A stretch of 64,000 nt of DNA, from positions 7,481,001 to 7,545,000 of the forward strand of contig NC_065577.1 in the NCBI RefSeq assembly GCF_937616625.2. Direction: 5' to 3'. Both the position numbers and the translations under genes were made by a program. The notes under the pieces were generated by a model, which was not told where the DNA came from, did not search any database, and saw only the letters and a program-made list of their open reading frames with translations. How positions within the stretch are numbered: position 1 is the first letter of the stretch; each line of letters starts with the position of its first letter. The stretch is from Mercurialis annua (Eukaryota; Streptophyta; Magnoliopsida; Malpighiales; Euphorbiaceae). This document shows, piece after piece, positions 11,003-21,776 of this stretch.

Positions 11003-13056
11003 TATTGGAATAATGCCTAGAATTCTAATTGTGTTAGGATTTTATTTTGAAGTATTTGGGTGAAAGATAATTTTATTATCATCGGCTAATTAGTAAGTAT
11101 AATTCAATTAGAATTAATACTCCTAATTTCGTTGGATTATTTACTCATTATGGATACCCTACCTTATTCATCTTTTAGCATTGTACCAAACAAACTGAAC
11201 ACATAATGTAGATCTAACATTAATGTGAATAAGGGAAAAAGGGGGGTGTGTGATATGAGGACTATAAGTTAATCATAACCCTTATGGATTACTTCTTATA
11301 GAGAGTTAAAACATTTTATGAGTTTTTTCTTCTAAAGGCATATTTACTAAATATGTTCTCTATTTGGTGATTCTTATACTCCTTTTAATGATTAATGGAT
11401 GGCTCGATTCTTTCGCCCGTAGATGTACGCTTTAATGTCGAACCACGTAAGCTCTTGTGTTATTTTTTTCTATATTGTTATTTGTTAATTAAATGCATAA
11501 TTAAATACATATCGAATGGTTTTGATTTTATTGCGCATACTGTTAGCAAAAATACTAACTTGTAGTAATCCGGAAATACGGAATCGATCCCACGAAGACA
11601 AGAGGTTTAAAGTGAGCGAACACGTATTTGGAAATTCAATTCGGAAAGCAACGATCAATTGGAATTATAGTAATGATTACGGAATTTAAGACTAGTGAAA
11701 TTAATACTTGAAGCAATTAAAAACTAAAGCAATTAATTAATAAACGGGATAAAACAATAGGTAAAAGGCGTTTAGAGGTTGTTAAATCGATTTGAAACGT
11801 TCTAGCTAACCGGGGTTGATTTGGTAATTAGTTCGGGTCAAGTTTCCAAAAGTGCCTAATCCGCTCTCTCGAGTCCGCAATTAGAACTAATTGCAATTAA
11901 ATTAATACCCCGAAATCTAAATCGCTCTCGCGTAATTAGATTTCGATTATACCAATTTAATCCAATCACGAAGTTTAACCTAAAACCGATTAAGCCCTAA
12001 ACCGCTCTCGCGTGATTAAACCCTAATTAAGTGATTTGCTAATTCCGGGTTATTAAGTGACTCTCGCCTAATTAATTACCCTCTTAACCTAGGATTAGGA
12101 GATCAATCTATCCTAGGCATTAAGCATACAAATCACTACAAACCCTAATACCCAAATCAAACCCTAGTCAACTAATCACAACCAAACTTCATCAACAACC
12201 CCTAAACTAAGGATTTAGCTACTCATCACAAACATCATAGCAATAACTAATAAGTAAGCATTAGGAGTAATCATAGTTTAGAGATTAATTACCTTGCAAT
12301 AATTGAAGATCCAAGCATAAAAGAGATAATGAAGAACAATAATGAGAAACCAACAATCTTCTATTAATAATAATAATCTTCAATTCATAACATGAAACTC
12401 AAAATAGCACTAAGAACTAGTGTAATTCAAAAAGCTGAGAATGGTAAAAGGAAAATGGGGGCTACAAATCTAAATCTAGTGCATAACCCTAAAAAGGGAA
12501 ATAATGTATCCTTATATAGTACTACCCAAAATAGGGAATAAAAATACAACCCATCTAGAATGTTTGGCCCAATAAGGAAAGAAACCAAGAAAATCTGAGC
12601 CTCCTTATAACCATTGTCTCGAATCGAGACACACAACTTAAAGGTGTGTCTCGATTCGAGACACATCTTAGCAAAACAATCTGCTTCTCAACTCTTTGTG
12701 TCTCGATTCGAGACACCCACTTAAGTGGGATGTCTCGATTCGAGACACCTCTTCAGAAGGGGGAGTCGACTTCTTTCGCTTCCGGCTTTAACTTCTTTCG
12801 CACTCGACTTCCGCTTCCGCTCATTTTCCACTATTCCGGCCTTAAAACTCTTCGTAACGCTCTTGATTCCCTGAAACATAAACACCCTCTATAAGCTAAT
12901 CAATTCCATATAAAAGTGGGGTGAAAGCACATAAAAGCATACGAAAAGACATCCTAAAGATAGGAGTATTTTACTCCTATCACATACCAATTTGGTCACG
13001 AACCGGTCACAACAATTGGTACCAAAACTTCAATAATTAGTATCAACGTTACAACA
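11003..13056 (+). mobile_element. Left LTR of copia element, interrupted by a solo LTR
   Basis: 11003-11540 and 12988-13056 together match the right LTR at 14237-14847 over their length: both begin (TA/TG)TTGGAATAATGC and end AACGTTACAACA / AATGTTAAAACA. Without the nested insert this LTR is 607 bp against 611 bp on the right. It is followed at 13057 by ATTGGTATCAGAGA, the initiator-Met tRNA primer-binding site seen in copia elements. The 5' terminal TG has mutated to TA. Confidence 0.88.
11541..12982 (-). mobile_element. Solo LTR, 1,442 bp, TSD CATAC, nested in copia LTR
   Basis: The insert begins TGTTAGCAAAAA and ends TACTCCTATCA, so it has TG...CA termini. It is flanked by a perfect 5-bp duplication CATAC at 11536-11540 and 12983-12987. 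No internal retrotransposon region is present, so it is a solo LTR formed by recombination. Orientation is probably minus: the reverse strand opens TGATAGGAGTAAAATACTCC, which resembles LTRs of large gypsy elements. Inside it, 12615-12750 carries five copies of GTGTCTCGATTCGAGACAC-like palindromes. The short ORFs near 12427-12894 are non-genic. Confidence 0.88.
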
Positions 13057-14236
13057 ATTGGTATCAGAGACAATTCGATTTTCAGGTTGAATTTTGGATT
13101 ACGATTAGTATAGCAAAATTATTATTTGGAGGATTTCACAAGGCGAAATTACTTGACACAAACAAGTTGATTTTGAGATGGGGAAGCCACCAATTTTGAA
13201 GTGTCAAAAGTCGCTGATTGAAGACATACTTGGATTTGAAAATTCTTAGGGAGAATTTTGTGATGTATATCAATATGCTACTTTATTCATTAAATAAATA
13301 AGGTATGATTTTTTTTACAAACACACAATTTGAGGATTTTATAGAGTCTTTATAAGATGAATGGTTGAGGTTATCTCTTTATACGCTTTTGATACTTTAT
13401 CAATTAATTTCTTTTAAGAGTTTGTTGAATGAAAAGTTTGTTTGGACATGGGCAGATTTTGAATAATCATGACATTGTAAAAGAGGTTTTGTTTTGAATA
13501 AGTAGCAATCTTAAACATAAGATGAATTACAATGTTTGTCATTTGGAATGGTGTTTCTATTGTATCATTCTAAGTCAATTTGTTTGGAAATAATCAGATG
13601 AGGATCGTGTTTTTTGATCCAAAATTTATGTAGATTCGGGTTCTTCATATCACATGTATTTTGATTGGTTTTTCGACTACAACTGAGTTGATAGTGGAGT
13701 TGTAGCTACGGGCAACAGTCAATACATGCAGAATTTTAGATATTAGTTTAATCAAGATGCATAATGAGGCGGTTAGAATAATAATATATGTTTAACATGT
13801 TTAAAAATGCACATGTCTAGTATCTCAGTATGTAAAACTGCAAATTTTATGGATTATTTGGCAATGAAGTGAGATTAGATATTGCACTTGTAATGTAATG
13901 CTCATTGGGTTGGTCGACTTATAAAGATTAAGAGATATGCTACGAATTCAACATTTTATTTTTTTTATTTTAATCATTATAGTCTGCTAATGACATTTGT
14001 TATTGATATCAGTTTTAGACCAACAAAATTTGAAGTTTCATGAAATTTTGATTAATACATCCGAAGATAGTAAATCTTCAAGTCATTTCGGTTTCAGCAA
14101 GTTCAAGACGTTCTTGAAGTTTGTATGGTCCTCCTCAAAAACCTCTTTTGAAATATGTTTAGTTTAAACTTTAAATGGAAAAGGTGGATAACAACAGTAA
14201 TCACAGTTTATTGGAGAATTCAAGTAAAATGGAGAT
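13057..14236 (+). mobile_element. Internal region of small copia element (protease remnant, PPT)
   Basis: Only about 1.18 kb lies between the LTRs, so most of pol is missing. 13057-13069 is the primer-binding site. At about 13634-13730 a decayed aspartic-protease region reads DSGSSYHM, then a stop, then SGVVATGNSQ, as in copia proteases (DSGCSYHM ... GNN). A polypurine tract with GTAAAATGGAGAT ends at 14236, directly before the right LTR. The element cannot be autonomous. Confidence 0.75.
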
Positions 14237-14847
14237 TGTTGGAATAATGCTTAGAATTCTAATTGTATTAGGACTCTATTCGGGTGAAGGATAACTTTGT
14301 TTTTATTGGCTAATTAATAAGTATAATCCAATTAGGATTAATCCTCATAACATCATTTGGATTATTTGCTCATTATAAATACTCTACCTTGTTCATCTTT
14401 AAGAATTGTACCACACAAACCGAATACACAATGTAGATCTAATATTGATGTGAAAAAATGGAAAAAAGAGGTGTGTGATGTGAGAAATATAAGTTAATCT
14501 TAATCCTGGTGAGTTATTTTTCCTAGAGAGTTAAACACTGTTGTGGGCTTTTTTTCTAAGGGCATTTACTAGAGAGGCTTTCTATTTGGTGATTTTCCAC
14601 CAATTTTATACTCCTTTTAATGATTAGTAGAAGGCTCGATTCTTTCGCTCGTGAATGTACGCTTTAATGTCAAACCACGTAAGCTCTTGTATTATTTATT
14701 TATTTTGCTACATTTTTATTTTTTTAATTAAATTCATAATGAAATATCTACTAAATGATCTTGATTCCGCTGTGCATAGCAATCCGGCACGAAGCAGTCA
14801 TAAAAATTGGTTACATAACTTCAACAATTAGTATCAATGTTAAAACA
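14237..14847 (+). mobile_element. Right LTR of the copia element (611 bp)
   Basis: Starts TGTTGGAATAATGC after the polypurine tract and ends ATGTTAAAACA. It is similar throughout to the left LTR but with many substitutions and a few indels, so the insertion is not recent. The flanks GTTCT and ATTTT do not form a clean target duplication. Confidence 0.88.
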
Positions 14848-15000
14848 ATTTTAGAACGACTCTTCTGCATCATTTATTATGTTGAGAAAGATTTTTTGGA
14901 CCATTCCTTGCGTTTGGAATGACTTTTTGGGTCATTCCTTTTATCTAGAATGAATTTTTGAGTCATTCTTTTTTGTTTGGAACGACTCTTCTGATTAAAC
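14848..15000. repeat. Tandem array, right part, beyond copia element
   Basis: Units such as TTAGAACGACTCTTCTG, TTTGGAATGACTTTTTGGG and CATTCCTTTTAT resume here. They belong to the same array as 10505-11002. Confidence 0.7.
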
Positions 15001-15004
15001 GGTT

Positions 15005-16640
15005 CTTTTCTGTCTTGAGCGTTTTTCAAGCGTTTAAGTGGAACTCCCCAAGACTTAACAAAGACTATTTCTTGAGAGAAAAATCTTTGAGGAAAATGGG
15101 AACTAAGTATCTATCGGGTGAAGGCTTAATATATAATTTGATCTCTGAATTTGTATTTTTTTATCCATCTAACCTCTAAATTTAATATTTAACCTATCGA
15201 ACCTCTGAACTTATTAAGTAATCTCTTTTTATCTCTGAATTTGATAATTTTATACACATTTAAACTCTCTTCATCCACATGGCTTTGGCGTTTGTGTTCA
15301 AACAAAAACTAGCGCGCCATGGCAAAAAATTAAAGCTTCGGTGGACAAAATAAAATGGCTTAATACATCGTTTGACCTCTGAACTTGTATCCTTTTACCT
15401 ATCTGACCTCTGAACTTGTATTCTTTTACCTATCTGACCCCTGAACTTTTTGTTTAACCCATTAGACCTCTAAACTTGTTAAATTATCCTTCTTAATCCC
15501 TAAACTTGAAAAATATAAGTTTATTTTGATTTATATTTCAGTTTTAATATATATTTAATTTAATTAATAATCATATAAACATAAATAAACTAATGAAATA
15601 TTTAAAATATTTTCTTATATAATATTTATTTTTAGTTTATTTTATTTTTTGTTAATTTTTAATATTATTTTCTTATATAATATTTATTTTGAGTTTATTA
15701 AATATTAATTTTATGATTATCATAGTTTATTTATGTTTATAATATGTTCATTTTAAATTTATTTTTCTTTTATATGAAAACTATATTTAACAATAAATTA
15801 TAATAGTTTTCCTGGCTATTTGAACTGCCTGTAATCTGTTTGTTCCGATCTCATCCCGTCCGCTGTATTGTAGATTAAAATAAATTAAAATGAAATGGAA
15901 TGAAAATAATAATTAAATAAAGTATAACTATTTTTCATTGAAATTTTATTATAATTGATAAGATATACAAAATAAACAGTATCATTTAACAAATGGTATA
16001 TAAAGCATGGAAAAGCAATATTTTATTTAAAATATTTTATTATTAATTGTTAATTAAACTAAATATATATTAAAAATGAAATGTTAATTAAAATAAATTT
16101 AAAACTCTCAAGTTTAAAGGTTAGAAAAATAATTTAACAAGTTTAAAGGTATGATGGGTTAAACAAAAAGTTTAGAGATCAGATAGATTAATCCGTACAA
16201 GTTTAAGGGTCAAATAATATATTAAATCTTATATATTTGGTGATGTGGCAAACGAGCTGTCAACTCAGTCAAAGATTTTTCGCCAAGTCAGTGCGTTTGA
16301 GATTTAATCTCCGTTTTCAGGGGTTAAGAAGGATTATTTAACAAGTTCAAAGGTTCGATAGGTCAAACGTTAAATTTAGAGGTTAGATGGGTAAAAAGGT
16401 GCAAGTTGAGGGGTCAAACTATATATTCAACCATTAGGTGAGCAAGTTATCATAAGGGAAAGTTCTAGGCGGTCAAAAGAGGAGAAGAGAAAATATAGAG
16501 TAATGAAGAAACAAATTCCACCAATGGATGAAATTGATGAAGAGTTGGATGAAATGGCCAAGGCATTTAGAGAGGAAGAAAAAATTTAGGGCAAGGGATA
16601 TGCCACCTCCATATTTTCCTCAAGATCTTCCTAGGACCTC
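15005..16640 (+). pseudogene. Unrecognised coding remnant split by a foldback insertion
   Basis: Coding-like sequence (KDYFLREKSLRKMGTKYLSG) reaches 15121 and resumes in the same frame at 16438 (GEQVIIRESSRRSKEEKRKY, then PPMDEIDEELDEMAKAFREE). Removing the insertion and one copy of its 9-bp target duplication restores an open frame across the site. An extra A near 16587 then creates a stop (TAG), and the frame continues one base away with RARDMPPPYFPQD. The piece is highly charged, with a Glu/Lys-rich helix. I do not recognise the family. It could be a fragment of a host gene or of a retrotransposon gag. Confidence 0.45.
15122..16432. mobile_element. Large Mutator-like foldback with a nested relative
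   Basis: The outer arms begin GGCTTAATATATAATTTGA and end TCAAACTATATATTCAACC. The flanks ATCGGGTGA (15113-15121) and ATTAGGTGA (16433-16441) match 7 of 9. A second inverted pair, GGCTTAATACATCGTTTGACC (15357) and GGTCAAATAATATATTAAATC (to about 16230), lies inside it and is probably another element of the same superfamily. The arms consist of repeated TGAACTTGTA...CTATCTGACC words. No coding capacity. Confidence 0.75.
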
Positions 16641-17164
16641 ATCCGGGCATGACTCCCTGTTGAGTAAATACTTCTGCATGATAATAGTCTTTGTATGAAC
16701 AGAGTATAAGACTACTTGATTATGGTGCCTAACATGAAACAATCCAAGAGAAAAAAGAAAGCATACTTACGCTACTGACAATCACACGCATAGAGAGAAT
16801 AGAAAATAGGGCGAATGATAAATAAACAAATTAACCAATTTGTCACACTAGCTTGAACAACATCATTCCTTGTACAAGACGAAAGAACTAGCCGAAGGAG
16901 AGATTTTCCGAGCCAACTCAGTTCATTAATTAGATTCAACTTTTGATCCATGTTGCAGCTAATAAAGACTTTAGGCGGTCTTGCTTTCCGAAAATTAACC
17001 CCTACTTTCAGCTAAATAACCCCTCTCCTGCAATACAAGATAGTCCCGTGTAAGAGATTCAGGAAAGTGAATTCCAGCTCAAATGTTAAAGGCAGTGGGA
17101 TCAAATTGGACAAGAAATCATAGGGCAACTAGAATGCATATGGATTTATTCAATAGTACTACTA
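16641..17164. other. 3' flank of mtSSB gene
   Basis: No gene is seen. This stretch lies downstream (minus strand) of the mtSSB stop codon and probably includes its 3' UTR. Confidence 0.4.
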
Positions 17165-19148
17165 TCAAAAAGACTTACGGAGATCATCAAATGAAATATC
17201 AGCGACTTTTTTCCCGCTTGTTACAAGGCGAATCTTCCCTAGAAGAAGTAAACGACAGGGAAAGAACAGTTAGGATCTGGAATTCCACCATGCAACATAT
17301 CAATACTCATCTATATTCTCTTTCAGCCTTTCTACCATCCCCATGATATTTTTAGGGCTATTTTCAATTGAAAACTGTCTACTAAGCTATTCAAATGATC
17401 ACTCATGACAAGTAAAAGCCATTTCCAAGTCGCCATCGCCAACGCATGGCCCAAAACAGATACAGAAGCAGCAGCACAAAAAAATAAGTTAATAACTACA
17501 TGAACTCGAGCAAAAAAATTCACAATTTTGATTCATTGAGTAAGCTAGCGTAACTATGAATTATTTTGCACCAGAATGACTAAAATTGGGAAATGCAGTC
17601 AGACTACATATTGGTTATATCATACACTTTTTCAAGTCGTTTATAATATAGAAGGAAAAAAAATGGTGATTAGATCAAGTCAATTAAAAGAAAGAAACAA
17701 AAACTATCAGAGCAGCATCAAATCTTAATTAACCATATCTTGAACCTTAAAAACACACATATATACACCACAAGTAGAAGTTCTCAGCTCTGAAGAAAGT
17801 GAAGATAGGCAAGGTACACAAGGAAACATACCATCACGACGAATGCATATTTCTGGAATATTTTTAACTTCGCCGCTTATACTATCATTGTAAACTCTAG
17901 TTTCAATATCGCCCTCAACATAAACAGAAGAGCTGCACAAATTCATAAGACAAAAAGAAAATCAATTTTTCTTTCGTTTCATTTCCCTTTAAAAGAATCA
18001 AATTTTGTTAAATTAAGAGATGGAAATACTCTTTGGCAAGTTGTTGAACAGCATAAGCTCCAAGTGTCTCATTATGTACAGCAACTCGATGCCATTGAGC
18101 AGGTTTTGGCAAATCTTTTGCTCCCACAATTCTTTGGTCAAACATGCCCCCCGTTCCAACAGTGAAAATAGTTACAGTTCTGCCATTCCTCAAAATTTTC
18201 TGTACAGGAGCTTGGCCAACTTTTCCACAGATGATCGCCTACATAAAATCACTACAAGTTGAATTCGACAACAACAGAGAGAGACAATAGAATAAGTTAC
18301 GCAATTCCATTTTCTACAAGAAAGTTTCCTGAGTCATATTTATCAGTTATGTAAAATGGAAATCAGGAGCAGTAGTTCAACTAAATTGAATTCTTGCAAA
18401 GTCATGTTGTTTCCCGAAAAAATTTCATTTCTTTCAAATTCTCTTGTATTTTTAAAGGTGAAAGAATTGAATTCCATCAAACTGTGAACTTTCCAAACAA
18501 AAGAATGACTAAAGTCTAAATAAATTGAATAAAATTCTTGCATTTTCGACTTTCCAAACTCTTTTTTTTAATCAACAACATTGAAAACCTCATTCAATCA
18601 AACAATAAAGATTCAAATCAACATAATACCCTGTGGACGCCGCGATATCCCCAACCTTTCCTAGGATCAACACTTTGAAGTCGTAAATCGGGTTTTTCAC
18701 CAAGAAAATCATCAAACTCTTCATCTAGTACATTATCATCTCCGCCATCATTCTCTCCGTTAACCGACCCAGTTGAATACAATGACCTAAAGCTTCTCTG
18801 CAAACCCGCCACTACAATCACATAACACACCCAACAAAATTAAAAACAAAACAGCTCAAAAAGAAAAAAAATTCACCATGTTCACCAACTGCTTGACAAA
18901 ATGCCTCACAAAAGAAAAAGTAATAGAACATTTGCAGGAGAAGCATGAGTTGGTCTAAATACAAAACCCATTACGTAGTACATGTAAGTTAACTATAATT
19001 CAGTTCATACACTAACAACAAAGCATGCCCACATTTAGATAATTATACAGTAGAAGGGGAGAGGAAGATTACCTGGATAATATGTAGCTGGTGTAGAGGA
19101 AGAAGAGAGTCTCAAGAACTTGGCGAGTTTGACAGCAATTGAACTCAT
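17165..19148 (-). CDS. mtSSB: Mitochondrial single-stranded DNA-binding protein (SSB, OB fold)
   Basis: Five coding exons on the minus strand: 19148-19073, 18811-18630, 18238-18030, 17932-17832, 17238-17165. All have GT/AG junctions and matching phase, giving 213 residues ending DDLRKSF. Residues 1-45 are Ser/Arg-rich without acids, like a mitochondrial transit peptide. 45-75 is an acidic linker. The OB fold runs from about 80 to 190, with family blocks GWGYRGVHRAIICG, GQAPVQKILRNG, FTVGTGGMFDQR, WHRVAVHNE and EGDIETRVYND. The family binds single-stranded DNA as a tetramer in mitochondrial replication and repair. Length is close to the ~200 residues usual in plants. The start is the first ATG before the transit peptide, with 5' UTR to about 19330. 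No defect seen. Confidence 0.93.
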
Positions 19149-19545
19149 TAAGTTGTTGAATCTCTGGGCTGTGTTTAAACAGGGGAAATGAGTACGCGAG
19201 CGCGCGCAAGAGAAAATTGAAGCAAACAAGAAGAAAGAATACAGGCGAAATGGAAGAAAAACAAAGAAATCAATGGAGTGCTCACCAAAGACCAAAGCCC
19301 AAGTACAAAAAGAAGCAAATAAAGCTTAGAACTCGCAATGGGCTACGGGCCTCAGTTTTATCTTGAGGAAATTAGGCGAGTCACGGTAAAACGTTTAAAT
19401 AATTTTAATTTTACGGTGCGGCTCCGGTCATTGCAGAATCACAATTTTTTATTCACCAACAAACACGAGACAGAATTAATATATGCAAACCTGTAATAAA
19501 TTAAACAAAATAATATATTTTAACTCGATGGAAACACGTTTTATC
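19149..19545. other. 5' UTR/promoter side of mtSSB and unassigned sequence
   Basis: 19149-19330 is the probable 5' UTR and promoter of the minus-strand mtSSB gene (a GCGAGCGCGCGC tract lies at 19195). The remainder to 19545 shows no gene or repeat I recognise. Confidence 0.4.
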
Positions 19546-20420
19546 AAGACTATAATGATGGACCGAGTCCTGTGAAGGTTCGCCCGATGAAACCTACCTC
19601 AGGACTTGCTCTGACATAACTAGTGATCAGAGTTTTAAAAACCGAACAAGTGGCCGAACCGGTGAGGCCACCGGTTTCCGGTTCAACCGGTTTAGCCGGT
19701 TTAATGACCGATTCAACCGGTTAGATAAATTTAAAAAAATTATGGTTCACCGGTTCAATCCGGTTCAACAACCAGTTTTTACCGGTTCAATCCGGTTTAA
19801 CTCGGTCCAACCAAAAGATCCAATTTTTATCTTTTTAGACCGGACCACTGACCGGTTCAACCGGTCCGACCGGCCGATCCGGTTTTTAAAACACTGCTAG
19901 TGATCGTATTGGCAATGCTGAATCGTAAGAGATTCACTTGCCTAAAAGCATGTTTATATGGAATTCGTCCAAATAAGACATTGAGTGGATCCTCAAGGAG
20001 TTGGCCAGAGCTCAAAAGACCAATTTCTAAGTATATAATCTTGTTAATAGATCAAATCTATAGTCAACTATAATGGAATAATCATGAAAAAAATATGGAA
20101 GATAAGATCTTTCAGATCTATCAAAGATACTCTCCTAAACGTGAGTAAATACCAAAATAGGAAAATATTCCTATTTAGGACTCTTCCTTAAATAAGGAAA
20201 GAGAGAAGATCACGCTAAGAAGTAGGAATCTCTTTTCTACTTCGATTATACTTCCTAAAGGAGTTGAGCTATGCCTAAACACACAGGTTTAATACAATTA
20301 CTCCTGCTTCAAGTCTAAATTGATTTAAACATCAGAGAGTTAATCGGATAACCACCATCTGGTTAACCATCTATCTTGTTTTGCAGGCCACGACCATTGA
20401 GTGGAATTAACAATCCATCA
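19546..20420 (+). mobile_element. Probable 5' LTR of a Tat-like Ty3/gypsy element
   Basis: The 3' boundary is clear: the sequence ends ATCCATCA at 20420 and is followed by ATTGACGTCGTCTGTGG, resembling the TGGCGCCGTCTGTGGGAA site after Tat/Galadriel-type LTRs. The preceding text (GATTTAAACATCAGAGAG, then TTGTTTTGCAGG) matches the usual end of these LTRs. The 5' boundary is uncertain and placed only approximately. A hAT MITE is inserted inside it. Confidence 0.6.
19628..19896. mobile_element. hAT-type MITE, 269 bp, 8-bp TSD CTAGTGAT
   Basis: Terminal inverted repeats CAGAGTTTTAAAAACCG and CGGTTTTTAAAACACTG are flanked by a perfect 8-bp duplication CTAGTGAT (19620-19627 and 19897-19904), the hAT signature. 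The interior is a dense set of CCGGTTCAACCGG-type palindromic words. Non-coding. Confidence 0.93.
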
Positions 20421-21575
20421 ATTGACGTCGTCTGTGGAAAAAACTTAAAACTTCAAGTGAAGGATCTTTTTCTGCAAACTAAACAAATTTATTAATCATG
20501 ATGATTTTTGATGAAACTGACCCTGCAACCCAATCTCTGGTAGAAACTGGACACCTTGCCTTGAACCAAATACAAACGATCAACATGACAACAAGCAAAT
20601 TTCACCAGCATAAAGAAACAAAAGACGGGGGAAGTTAAAATGCTAACATTACAAGCGGTGACCTTTAGCACGGAAGATTTTGAAGGCACCAAGAGCCCGC
20701 ATAATAATGCATTAGTGGTAACAATGGTCATGGATAATTGAAATATGGAATGTATTTTAGTTGACGAATGAAGTGCAATAAACCTGATGACAAAAGAGGC
20801 CTATGAATGCCTAGAAAGAAAATTCACAAAATTAAATAAGGTCAAGATCCCGCTGACGAGATTCGGTAGACTATGCATCTTCCCACTAAATATCCCTGAT
20901 GGTGAAAATTTGAAAAAGAGAAAACGATCAAAAACTAACAACATTGTTCAACATCGTGGATGTTGACCTTCCTTATAACGCTATTATGGGGAGACCTTTT
21001 CTCCACAATTCGGCGACAGTGGCCAGCGTAAAAGCGCTCACAGTGAAAATATCAACAAGCAAAGAAATCATCACTATACGAGGAAATCAAAAAAATCGTC
21101 CAACAATGCTATGAGAAGTTGCTAGCCGAATAGTTTGAAACCTTCCCAATCGAGGAGATACCGAACCATGACACTTATGAGCCTAAAAGGAGAATGCTGA
21201 AACTGGAGTTAAATGAAGAGAAAAAAGTGGATCTAGGAGCCAAAATAGCCCATGAAATCAAAGAAAAAATCATCGACATCCTAAAAAGGAATACAAAGAC
21301 AGTGCATCAAAGGCGTCGGAAAAACTGGCAATTGATCCGCATATCATCACCCATGAGCTCAACGTGTACAAAAGCGCAACTACAGTCAAGCAAAAGAAAA
21401 GGAAGTTTTCCGCAGAAAAACAAAAAGGAGTCGAAACCGGAAAGATAAAAATAGAATATGCATGGTGTACACATAAAAATTGGTGCTAACAATAATGTGG
21501 TGGAATACGAAGCATTAATTTCCGGATTCGGTTTGGCTCTGGAAGTAAAAACCGAGATCAAATAGTAATAGTTTA
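20421..21575 (+). pseudogene. Tat-like gypsy internal region: protease, RT linker and RNase H pieces
   Basis: After the primer-binding site come fragments in gypsy order on the plus strand. The protease end is marked by ILVDE, NLMTKEAYE and NIVDVDLPYNAIMGRPFLHN (about 20750-21010). The linker before RT follows (FPIEEIPNHDTYEP ... LKLELNEEKKVDLGAKI, about 21140-21300). A piece with VKQKKRKFSAEKQKG is at 21385-21430. Then comes an RNase H piece (NNVVEYEALISGFGLALE, about 21490-21560). Frames are broken and the reverse transcriptase core is missing, so it is a deleted copy. No 3' LTR was found before the foldback at 21777. Confidence 0.75.
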
Positions 21576-21776
21576 GTTAACTGTTTCGATATTAAATTTT
21601 ATTTATGTGGAATCAATATTTTTTCATCACTTTATTATTTATACGTGATATTATATACTTGTAATTCCGTGTCAATTAAAATATATTAAATTTTAAATCA
21701 TATGCAGCTAGTATGATGTGCAGTTCCACAAGGATTCATGCAAGCTAGTCAACTTTTATAAGCTGAAAACATAATT

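Noticed and set aside
17083..17346. 87-codon plus-strand ORF
   Set aside because: It overlaps the last exon of mtSSB in antisense. The minus-strand exon is conserved and in phase.
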